DNA from: Priapulus caudatus | Taxonomy: Eukaryota; Priapulida; Priapulimorpha; Priapulimorphida; Priapulidae | Length of the DNA: 27,288 bases | Direction of reading: 5' to 3' | Assembly (NCBI RefSeq): GCF_000485595.1 | Contig: NW_014577610.1 | Coordinates: 1 to 27,288, forward strand | Shown here: positions 1 through 27,288 of the stretch, one piece after another | Numbering within the stretch: the first letter of the stretch is position 1 | Layout: each line of letters starts with the position of its first letter | The notes under the pieces: generated by a model | Told to the model about the DNA's origin: nothing | What the model saw: the letters and a program-made list of their open reading frames with translations, nothing else | Databases searched by the model: none | Position numbers and translations under genes: made by a program

Positions 1-40
1 TATTATATATTAAATATATTATATTATATATATATAATGA
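1..40. repeat. AT-rich low-complexity stretch
   Basis: Almost pure A/T with TATATA runs at the window edge. No further meaning can be read from it. Confidence 0.8.
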
Positions 41-2300
41 AAGTAGGCCATGGCCTGTGCACATGGATGTGATTTTAGTTTCTTCATGAGTGAATAAACC
101 AAAATATTACTCTCAAAAAATAATAGCCTAACCCTTGCAGTTTAAGTTGGTTTTTTACTTTTGTATCACAGAAATTCTTCAATGTATTTAATGAGTCCAA
201 AACACACGAAATATGTCACCACATACTTGCTCATTTCTCTCTTTTCATGCTGGTTCTTCTCTCGGAATGAGATTTCTGGCAGCCGGGGGGTAAACGACAG
301 CTCTTTTTGTGGAGATCTTGTAATGGGCGAATTACACGAATGGCAATATCTGAGGGTGACAGGGATTATTGCTCTTCACACCTGAGTGAAAAAAAAGCAT
401 ACATTATGACGTATTAGCCTGTTATTCCTAGAATGTCAACGTTAGCTACGATATACTAGCATTTTCTAGGAACAGATCAAGGGATGTTCGAGTAATGGGA
501 GTAGACAGGCCTAAAATTGCGGCGAGCCGATTCGGTTTTTGTCTAGGCTTTATAAGCGAACTGCACTCCCGTGCACGTTATTGCCGTAACAATTATAGTC
601 CCTCATTCTCACGCTAATTCTAGAGTTAGTAATTATTTCATATGTGGGAATCTGGACTATAGTGTAATAGTATACATATCACAAGCGCTATAAACGTGCC
701 TTGCGAATGGTTCAATTCAGCAAGGCCTCAAGTCATGGGAGATGTATGGTACATCACTACCTATGGTTCAACGCGGTTGACTGGACATTTTTCATCACTA
801 CGAGTATTGGAGTTGGTGTTTACAGCGAGTAACGCGTCTGTGATGGTAGTGCGTGTTGTTGAGAGAAAGATGCCTCCATTTGAGTCTTGACCATTTTCTT
901 TATGTTTTCTGGTGGAAGTCACTGCTAGTGAAGCGCGAGAACTGTTGCTTTTGCTTCACTGCCCGATAGTCAGCTGCATCTGAAATTCACTGTGTCGGCC
1001 GCCGATTGTGACGATTGTAGATGTATATAGGAGACCTGGATGCTGGCTCGTTGAGGGTGGGTGGTTTACGTTCTCCAGGCTCTGTGCTCGATCGGTGGCT
1101 ACCGACTCCAATATTTCTCTCATCCCCCTAGGTCCCCCTCCCCGCTCGTTGAGTCGAACTTTACCTCTCCCCACCGCACTCGGATCGCTACATGTAGGGT
1201 CTATTTCTTTTCACATAATACACCCTGTGTTGAGGGGTTAGGGGAGAACGACAACAACTAGTGGAAACTGTATGGATCTACACACCTTTGCCATCTATGG
1301 TGCTGCTGTCGAAATGCCCTCTACTGCAATGCACCTCCATACTCTGCAGTAACATAAACAGTGCCCCGAAAAAGCCTGTCTGCCCAATAGTAATACATGC
1401 ACTGCTAGTGGGTGCCTTAGTCCGCCTTTTATCAGCAAGCACAGACAGGCGCCGTAGGTCTCCGCGGGCACGCTGGGGAGCGTGCTCCAGATCTGTCGCC
1501 ACATACCAGCTCATGTAAGCGGGCATAATGTGAGTGGTAGACTGCTGCGCATAGTTAATATACGAAAGGAGAGCATTGCCTTGAGAACAGATGCTATTGC
1601 TGGAAGGAGAAAGTCACCATTGCCGCCTCTCGCACGCCTAGGAACATGAGCATAGCCAGCCATTGTACTGGGCTTGATGAGACAGTCCACCATAGCCTCG
1701 CCGGGTTCGTTTGTTTCTCTGGCTGTCTCCAGGTAGTGCAGCTCAGCTCTTGGGTATGTGCTTGGCACCATATGAGTAGAAACTCATAGCAGCACGGCCG
1801 ATGATGAGACGGTATTGCCCGTTAGAGCGCTTTGGTCCAGGCCTTCCCGGTGTGATCATGCTGGTTCATGCACCAAATCGCTTGCGCTCATGAGAACGTC
1901 CCTACGCCAGATGCCTTCATCAGGTCCCATTACAGCCAGGAACTCATGAGAGTGCGACTGCATCATGTCCGGTAGGAGTTGAAGGTATAAGGTTGGTCCC
2001 AGCGGCTGAGCGCGTTTTCTATTCGGGGACGCTAGGCATGCGAGTCTGATATAGTTGGAGTTCAACAGAGAGCGAGTGGGATGTTACTGCATCCCGAAAG
2101 TTTTGAAGAGTCCTCTCGAGTACAGTGAGCGTGTGGTCAGAACGGTTGTCTGGGGGTGAGCAGGTGGTAAATCGCCGTCATCGGTCCAAAACACCACCAG
2201 GATGTCTTGGGCTTATGGGTCAGAGCCCGCCACTTAGTCGGTGCTGGCGCACTGCACATTGAAAGCCCGCCCACTCGACAAGGCTTGTCATCTTCTCATG
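41..2300. other. Unassigned region, no gene recognised
   Basis: About 2.2 kb. The part 950-2270 is markedly richer in GC than the LRRC9 introns and has several minus-strand open stretches of 60-90 codons in shifting frames (1278-1526, 1511-1771, 1856-2065). This could be the decayed body of a mobile element or other old coding DNA, but I recognise no domain and no splice-consistent gene. None of these stretches matches the missing LRRC9 C-terminus. Confidence 0.5.
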
Positions 2301-2619
2301 GACTTGCGACAGCCAGGCTGCCGTCTCGCTGCTGAGCTGAAAGCTCACGCTTGCAGCGGATTGATAGCTTGTGACTCTTCTGCGGACAAGAGCTTTCGTT
2401 TGGAATCAGAGGTGGATTTCAGCTTGGAGAGCTCCTGTGGTGAGTGCGTGCAGCTGGACTTGCGACAGCCAGGGCATCAGGGCGTCTCGCTGCTGCTGAA
2501 CTCACTGCAGCCGGATTGAAGCTTTGTACTCTTTCTGCTGACAGAGCTTTCGGTGTTTGTGAATCAGAGTACTGGGTGGGATTCACTTGGGAAGGTCCTG
2601 TGGTGTTGGCTGGCAGCTG
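2301..2619. repeat. 156-bp imperfect tandem repeat, two units
   Basis: The unit beginning GACTTGCGACAGCCAGG starts at 2301 and again at 2457. Shared landmarks in the same order are CGTCTCGCTGCTG, a GCAGCxGGATTGA block, CTCTTTCTGC-type and GAGCTTTCG, a GAATCAGAG block, CTCCTGTGG/GTCCTGTGG and a terminal CAGCTG. The copies differ by many substitutions and small indels, so the duplication is old. No coding function is evident. Confidence 0.8.
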
Positions 2620-3090
2620 TATAGCCTGATGGCTGAGTCGCTGAGAGAATGGCCTCGTGTTGTTGACCGACTGACCTTTCATTTTTGACATTCTGACCTT
2701 GACCCCATATCAAAAATAACTCCAGAATGGCACGTCCCTGCCTGCGAACAACCCTAAAAAGAGGATTTGCATGACAGCTGGTAGTCCATCGAGATTCAGC
2801 AGAATTGTAAATTGACACAAAATCCAAGCTTATGAAGGCGGACGGCCATCTTGAATTCCAGAAATGGCCTCAGAACGATGGTAGCAACCCAGAGTCAATT
2901 CAGCTCTCCTAACATATAAGAACACATTTCCAATGAAAAAAGTTTTTTAGAAGTAATTACATTGGAGGGGCAACAATTTTGGCATCTGGACTAAAAGCCC
3001 ACATTATTATGCAGGGATAAGACATGGCACAGTTATGTTACACAGCGACATTATTACTCACGATAGAACACAGGCGATAAAACACAGCGA
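2620..3090. other. Unassigned, no feature seen
   Basis: Ordinary-looking noncoding sequence. A short phrase ACACAGCGACATTA occurs twice (about 3040 and 3082). No gene or element boundary is visible. Confidence 0.4.
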
Positions 3091-3093
3091 CAT

Positions 3094-3462
3094 TACATCA
3101 TATAATCATCCATGCATGTTCACACACGCATACACGCTGCGGAAGACAGACGGACAGATGGATGTATGCATGATTGCAAGCACATATACACAGATGGATG
3201 GATGGACGCACACAGACGTACAACATGTCCATACACAGGACCCAATGTATACACACGCACGCACGGCAGCACAGGCCACGCCGACTGCATACACCACATG
3301 TCCACTGACGTGCACGCCCACAACGACGCACACACAACAGGCACACACGCACACAGGCATTCGCGCACAGGCAACGTCACGCACGCACGACACACATGCC
3401 ACAGGGCACACAACAACATGCACACCGAGAGACACACACTGCACGCACAACACGCCACATAA
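3094..3462. repeat. Long CA-rich degenerate microsatellite
   Basis: Roughly 370 bp built from CACA, CACG, GACAGA and GATGGATG motifs with many interruptions. All six frames stay partly open, giving histidine/threonine-rich or cysteine/valine-rich translations that are artefacts of composition. Confidence 0.85.
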
Positions 3463-3782
3463 TAATGTTACATCTAATGCCACATTGATTATGACCTTGG
3501 GTTGTTCAGAGAACGGTACTTAATAGGTACCTCTACTTCAATAACAGTATCCTTAAAAACTAATTCTCCTCAATAAGCTTATATATAAATTGATAATATG
3601 ATCTAGTTCTCTAGCATGCAAACTAATACCTAGCATGTAAGAAAACATGACTACAACGACTGCAATGAAAGCCTAAATACAATATTATTTAGCGAGTTAG
3701 GAGTTTACATGCCGTTACTTCTAAATTTAAGACCTCACTACATGTGCACTAAGCACACATTCATCTATTGCGGTAAAGAGAC
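3463..3782. other. 3' flank or intron of LRRC9, nothing else seen
   Basis: AT-rich sequence directly after the last LRRC9 exon found. No canonical AATAAA poly(A) signal was seen on the minus strand close to the in-frame TAG at 3783-3785, which slightly favours this being intron rather than 3' UTR. Confidence 0.4.
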
Positions 3783-3794
3783 CTAAGTGCAAAC

Positions 3795-22714
<18,920 letters not shown>

Positions 22715-22909
22715 CTGAAAGCAATTAATAAACTACAACCTACTAAAACAGGACTGACTCTACTAGTATAAGTCGTTTTTGGCATAAACCTTGTGGGAGT
22801 ACCTGCAGCAAACTTACATACCGGTATTATACTTTTGTTTGTCAATGTTGTCTGCACGGACAGGGTATCTTTCAGTTTGTGCCACTACCATGGCATTGTT
22901 TTTCCCTTA

Positions 22910-23262
22910 AGCCTGGGACACACCATGCGAATTTTCGCGGCGAAAATATTCGCACCCACCGCGATAATTGAGCGAACACACCATGCGAATTTATTTGCAC
23001 GATTGCAGCAGACACACTACACGCGATCTACTGTCGCCACACGGCTCCAACCATGGCTCCAACAATGGCTCCAACGAATCTGTACGCAGCAGTAAAAATC
23101 TGCAGCGAAAATATAAAATGTGTTTAATCGCTGCAAATTTCGGTACGGATAAAATTCACGGCGAAATTCCCCCGTGCTAGAGCGGACACACCATGCGAAT
23201 TCTGCGGCGGTTTTAAAATCAGCTGCGGTCAGGCGAATAAATTTGCATGGTGTGTCCCCGCT
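22910..23262. mobile_element. MITE with TTA duplication and internal repeats
   Basis: 353 bp between TTA triplets (22907-22909, 23263-23265). Ends AGCCTGGGACACACCATGCG and, inverted, AGCGGGGACACACCATGCA. The phrase GACACACCATGCGAATT or a close variant recurs inside at about 22977 and 23186, so the element is built from subrepeats. Alternation of GCGGCGAAAAT and its inverse adds foldback potential. A 3-bp TTA target site is typical of PIF/Harbinger MITEs. No transposase. Confidence 0.8.
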
Positions 23263-23265
23263 TTA

Positions 23266-23951
23266 AAAGAAAGGATTACAAAACTATAGACTACAATTAT
23301 GTCTAATGCACTTTCATGTGTTTTTTTGTGCATATTTGACAGTCGTTATACTGTCCTGGCCAATTAATTGTAATAGTAAAAACAATGGATGGCTGGATTA
23401 TTACCTCAAGTTTCACTAGTAAATTATAATTTTCTAAGCCTGAATACTTCCTGTCAAAAACAATCTACGTAATATTTCCAATCTAAATTATAGCTGTATC
23501 CACGTATACCATTTCATTATTTAATATTGTAATTAAAGTACGTGGCTGCATGGGTCTCTTTTTGCATTTCGTCATGCTTGATGTCACAAAGTACACTATC
23601 CAGATGAGACGGGATACGGTACCAGAGAATTGTTGCCGAAAGGAGGTGTTGATCCTAACCGCTGAGCGCGGATCTTGCACGCAGTTCCGCGGCAAAGCGC
23701 ACGCAACTCTGGAAACGTCCTATGACAGTATGCAGCGCTGGCAGCTATGCATCCGTGCGCCGAATGCATAGGTCGGCGCAGGAATCCATAGCTGCCAGCA
23801 AACAGTCCAAAATTTTAGCGGGGGACACAGAGGGCAGAGATTTGGGACGTGGGAAGAACTCGCGACTTAGATGGGGGGTCGTACAGATGGGGGGGGGGAG
23901 GGGGCGAGAGCAAAGCTTTTGATTTCGCGGTGGTTCCATTTCCATGTGGTC
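23266..23951. other. Unassigned upstream region with G-rich tract
   Basis: AT-rich to 23590, then moderately GC-rich with a G-run (GGGGGGGGG near 23889-23897). A GCGCTGGCAGCTATG / CATAGCTGCCAG inverted pair lies at 23735-23800. No gene recognised. The region could include LRRC9 5' regulatory sequence, but I see no defined promoter element. Confidence 0.4.
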
Positions 23952-24163
23952 TTAGGCGTTTTCACTATAAGTTGTACAGCGCCCCATGACGCCTGTCCTA
24001 TGTAACACTTGATATGTGAACATCAGAGAGATCGCACCCCGATTGCATGAAGAAATGGATGAGGATGTTGTACGAGAGAGTATGCGCATTATGTGGCTAT
24101 TTGTAACACCGAACCGATTCGTCTGCGTATTGCTCTGCTCTGTGCTGCTACAGAACGTCATGA

Positions 24164-24311
24164 CAACAGTACCTACGTCGTGTTGAAGGGAACTGTCGAC
24201 AGCCGTCATGTTGAAGATGTCGGCGACGTTGTTTTGCCTGAAGTTCTTCATGTAACGTGATGTTGTGCACACAATCGGCAACTTCCTCAATATGATAGAT
24301 TTGGATGCCAT
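24164..24311 (-). CDS. Candidate first coding exon of an unknown minus-strand gene
   Basis: An ATG at 24309-24311 opens MASKSIILRKLPIVCTTSRY, then MKNFRQNNVADIFNMTAVDS and SLQHDV, up to a possible donor GTAG|GTACTG near 24163. The translated text is amphipathic and not low-complexity, unlike the chance ORFs nearby. It does not join to LRRC9 exon 1 in frame. I do not recognise a family; it could equally be a chance ORF, which continues to a stop at 23952. Confidence 0.25.
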
Positions 24312-25600
24312 TTGTCACGCGAAGTTAGACTTATATTGCTGAACGGCGCATATATGACCGCCGGAGAATGTATAACTCTTGTGTATAAAAGTTGCAAAGA
24401 TATTAAAAATCCGACCGTTATTTCATGAACATTTTTATAAAATAGTGATACGAAATAGTATGCGGATTGTGCTCCCATTTACCTCTTTCAAATCATATGC
24501 TGTTTACGAATCTCCATTCGCTGGATTTCCCCCGAGCTCCGCCCACTTTAAAAATAGTGCTAGCATTGTGGCAGTGGTATCTTGAGTGTGTGAAAGGGCA
24601 CTGCATGCAGTTTGATTGTGGCAGTGGTATCCTGGACCCGGTTCCACAGTCGTGGATTAACTGCTGCCGTGGCGGCCACTACGGCCCTGCTAGCTGTCAA
24701 TGTTGCTGCTGCTGTTGCTAGTATTGGTATTACTACAATTTGCAAATGCTACTGTAACTACAGAGCTGCCAACATTGACCTTTGAGTAATAACAATGTGA
24801 ATCTTTGGAAGTAGGAATTTTGTCACCAAGTAGGAATCTTGGGTAATGAGTCTACGTTATTGGGTAACGAGTCTACAATGCTACATTATTTAATAGAAGT
24901 TCTACATCAGTCTCCACCCTTGCACTAATGCATGAGAGCGTGTGTTACGTCCAAAATCGTAGTAAAATGCGAGTGAATCGTAATGGAGGAATTATAGCTA
25001 TAGGCCAAAATCGCACAGGCACTTGGACGTTTCAATAATACAAGTGCCGCATAGCGACAGCGCTCATCTAACGTCTACTGCGGTGACTCTGTGGTGGAGT
25101 GGAGGGATTCTAGTAACCTGTTAGTCCAAAATGTGTTCACATACACGCCGAAACAGTGAATGCACAGGATGGGTATCAGGAACCTTCTCAAAGAATGTTC
25201 GTTGGGATCGTTAATGAAAGTTGCCACGAGATGGCGCGTACGTTTAAGTGTCTTCAGTTAAAGATGGAAGCTCCCATCATTCGTAGTAGCAACAACTATT
25301 TGCAAGACAGAATAGGTAAGCACTCACTCATTGACCTACGCAAGCTACAGGCTGCAAATTGCAATAGAGAGTGGCCACCTGCAACCAATTAACGGCAGGC
25401 AAAAAACGCCCCAACACATGCAGCAGCCAGGCAGCAGCCACTGGCAGTGGCATACGTTACATGTAACATACTGACAGTAGCCAGAATGACATAGAAATTA
25501 TACGATTTAAGAACATACACCTTCTTTAACAAAATTTAGCTTTTGGAAATTTCACTGTGACATTGTACGCCTCATACATCCAGGCATGTATAATTTCTAC
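24312..25600. other. Unassigned region
   Basis: Contains a direct repeat GTGGCAGTGGTATC at about 24569 and 24618 and a short CTG-type triplet stretch at 24702-24719. A plus-strand open stretch at 25156-25392 includes a good donor-like AATAG|GTAAGC at 25315, but there is no supporting homology. No gene called. Confidence 0.4.
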
Positions 25601-25849
25601 TAGCAAACCCGGCAGTCAAATTCTTTCTAACAGACAGTCAAACAATCCAAGTTTAACCCTCCTCTTGAGGGTCAAAAGGTTATCCGACACTTACTCTTCG
25701 CATGTCAGGCAGAAGGGACATTCATCGTCCTTTCAATAAAGCCATAAAAATGCTAGGTGCACCGCTGAAGCAAAAAAGTTTTTCAATGCGCTCCGTCAGA
25801 CCACGTCCTCAGAAAATCTCTCAAATCTTGCCCCTGATGCCACTGACCT

Positions 25850-26226
25850 TTGACTGCTGACTCAATTTCGGTGCACAGTGATGGCCCTTTTCCTTAACGC
25901 ATGATGCTATAACCCGACTTAGTCACGAGCCTATGTCAAGGCGCTTTAGATTTGCTGCGCAATTCTGCATTCGCTCCGCTATACCTTAAGTTAAGGAGTG
26001 AATGTTCCCCCTTCTTTTACACCTCTTGACCTTTGACCTTTGACCCCCAGCTTCGACAGCCCAACTCGTTTTGACGATCCCCCCCAATGTGCCGAATATT
26101 GTGACCGTACGTCGAGCGGTTAAGATTTGTGCCCAACTGTTGACGGACGACCGGACGACCGGACGCATGGACGGACGATCATGCGATTCTACAAGCTGCA
26201 TCTGACTATGTCAGATGAGCTAAAAA
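25850..26226. mobile_element. Retroelement 3' end with terminal hairpin, second copy type
   Basis: Ends with GACGGACGACCGGACGACCG, GACGCATGGACGGACGATC and a terminal stem AAGCTGCATCTGAC/GTCAGATGAGCT followed by AAAAATGATGATAAA. The tandem CCTTTGACCTTTGACCC at 26028-26046 lies upstream. The tail architecture (GGACG repeats, hairpin ending GAGCT, A-rich end) is the same as at 18600-18687 although the stem sequences differ. The left boundary is uncertain. Confidence 0.65.
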
Positions 26227-26352
26227 TGATGATAAATAAACACGAAATGTACGTATTTCCTATCAGTACGTGTTTCTCTACTCTCTTTCACCTATTATTA
26301 CTGATAACTTCCTGCGCATGCTGTTCAAATGCTCCTCTGCAACCCATAGGTT

Positions 26353-26424
26353 AGCTCTAGTACTAGTATAGCCCACGTACAGTTGCCTGCGGCAACTGTA
26401 CGCAGGCTATATAGTGCTAGAGCT
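26353..26424. repeat. Large near-perfect hairpin beside copy 2 element
   Basis: Arms of about 34 bp: AGCTCTAGTACTAGTATAGC then CCACGTACAGTTGCC, loop TGC, then GGCAACTGTACGCAGGCTAT and ATAGTGCTAGAGCT. Only a few mismatches. It abuts the left end of the next element at 26422. Confidence 0.9.
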
Positions 26425-26798
26425 GAGAGGGTCTATGTACCCAGGGTACTGCCGGAATGTACCCTGGGTACGGTCCAGTATACCGGAACGTACCATGGTA
26501 CCAGAGCATATAAATCAACGTGATTTAAATATGCTCTGCTGGTACTATCTAATATGCCGGACCGTACCTCGCCTACTCCACTAACGAGTCTAGGGAGTCG
26601 CCTATGCCTACTCCCTAACCCTATTCCCAACCCTGTTAAGCCTGGCGCACATTGCCAAACATTTCATGGAACATTGCTACGATGTTTTTGAGCAAAATGT
26701 TCGGCAACGTGCACCGGGCTTTACCCTAACCCTAACGATATCAGATAGTTACCAGGGTACGTTCTTGCAGTACCCTGGGGGACATAGACCCTATGAGC
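26422..26798. mobile_element. Inverted-repeat element with telomere-type core, copy 2
   Basis: Same ends and interior as copy 1 (AGGGTCTATGT, GTACTGCCGGAA, ACCCTGGGTACGGTCC, ACGAGTCTAGGGAGTCGCC, CCCTAACCC, GGGGGACATAGACCCTATGAGC). Longer than copy 1 because of two inserts: a small hairpin (CAGAGCATATAAATCA / TGATTTAAATATGCTCTG, about 26503-26539) and a nested MITE at 26639-26720. The right arm lacks the inner GGTATACCGGACCGTACCC part. Flanking duplication is not clear. Confidence 0.85.
26639..26720. mobile_element. 82-bp MITE nested in copy 2
   Basis: TIRs AGCCTGGCGCACATTGCC and, inverted, AGCCCGGTGCACGTTGCC; flanked by TTA on both sides (26636-26638, 26721-26723). Inserted into the CCCTAA-type core of the host element. 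TTA target sites and AGCC ends match the 22910-23262 element, suggesting one superfamily (PIF/Harbinger-like). Confidence 0.82.
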
Positions 26799-26807
26799 AG
26801 TACGCGA

Positions 26808-26870
26808 GCTACCCACAATTTGTGGGCACGCACTGTGGGCAATTTGTGGACACCCCACGCAATTTGTGGG
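26808..26870. repeat. Short CAATTTGTGG tandem-like repeat
   Basis: Three copies of CAATTTGTGG (about 26816, 26840, 26860) spaced about 20-24 bp with CACGCA or CACCCCACG between; CCCACAATTTGTGGG is itself palindromic. Confidence 0.75.
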
Positions 26871-26897
26871 TATGCCGCACGCACGCCGCTGTGCACA

Positions 26898-26940
26898 AAC
26901 AACAAGAATATAGATTCGTCGTAATTATATTCTTGTTGTT
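26898..26940. repeat. 15-bp perfect inverted repeat
   Basis: AACAACAAGAATATA and its exact reverse complement separated by 13 nt. Probably a foldback of transposon origin; function unknown. Confidence 0.9.
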
Positions 26941-27226
26941 GATTGCCATTTACAGGAAATTATCAGTAAATATAGCAAAAGCATAAGCAAACTGAAAGAA
27001 AAGTATAGACACTTTGGTAGTAAATACATTTCGGGTTCATTTACCATCATTCTATTAGTTAAATGTTCCATGTGCATGTGCCATGTGGCTGTGCCATGGC
27101 TGTGAATGTGATTGGAATTCGCCCAGTGTTGCCAGCTCTGCAACTAGTGTGATGCCCTTATTCTGACATGACAATGATAGGCCCTATGCCTATACAGTAA
27201 TCCCAGGTAATGCGCATAATACTGGT

Positions 27227-27288
27227 GCTGAGAGGGTCTATGTCCCCCGGGGTACTGCCGGAACGTACCCTGGGTACGGTCCGGTATA
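27227..27288. mobile_element. Inverted-repeat element, copy 3, cut by window end
   Basis: Starts GCTGAGAGGGTCTATGTCCC and continues through GTACTGCCGGAACGTACCCT and GGGTACGGTCCGGTATA, the left arm of copies 1 and 2. The rest is beyond the window. Confidence 0.9.

Noticed and set aside
1278-2065. Series of minus-strand ORFs as a decayed gene
   Set aside because: Frames shift without splice sites and no motif is recognised; kept only as an unassigned region.
3098-3523. ORFs of 84-162 codons in the CA-rich stretch
   Set aside because: All frames are open together and the translations are pure microsatellite composition; no domain or splice logic.
25156-25392. 78-codon plus-strand ORF with a donor-like site
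   Set aside because: No homology, no acceptor or partner exon identified; cannot be told from chance.

Overview
The window is animal nuclear DNA: AT-rich, with spliced genes, GT-AG introns, abundant dinucleotide microsatellites, small TIR transposons and non-LTR retrotransposon debris. The repeat style (pogo/Tigger-like MITEs, retroelement tails ending in a GAGCTAAAAA hairpin, TTAGGG-type hexamers) fits a marine or freshwater invertebrate such as a sponge, cnidarian or lophotrochozoan. The species cannot be fixed from the sequence alone.

One gene dominates. A minus-strand orthologue of LRRC9 (leucine-rich repeat containing 9) runs from its start codon at 22714 down to at least 3795. I could assemble 28 coding exons with splice sites and continuous reading phase: 3744 nt, 1248 codons. 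It reads, in order, an N-terminal LRR array (exons 1-6), a charged linker (7-8), a middle globular region that I read as a degenerate PARP/ADP-ribosyltransferase-like fold (9-15), and three further stretches of LRRs (17-28). The last LRRs expected from the vertebrate protein (roughly 190-200 residues) are not found below 3795. They may lie beyond position 1 or be lost.

The introns carry most of the other content: a pogo-like MITE at 12576-12908 and a second with near-perfect TIRs at 19825-20254, a LINE reverse-transcriptase C-terminal fragment at 14043-14310, a duplicated retroelement unit with terminal hairpin at 18054-18687, a 38-nt perfect hairpin at 10017-10054, and a tandem duplication at 6704-6964.

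Upstream of the gene (22715-27288) lie copies of an unusual inverted-repeat element with telomere-type CCCTAA repeats at its centre (22275-22556, 26422-26798, and a copy cut by the window end at 27227). Also here are two TTA-flanked MITEs of probably one superfamily, and a second retroelement tail. The region 1-3794 has no gene I recognise; it holds a 156-bp tandem repeat and a long CA-rich stretch. Outside LRRC9 I found only weak candidate exons.
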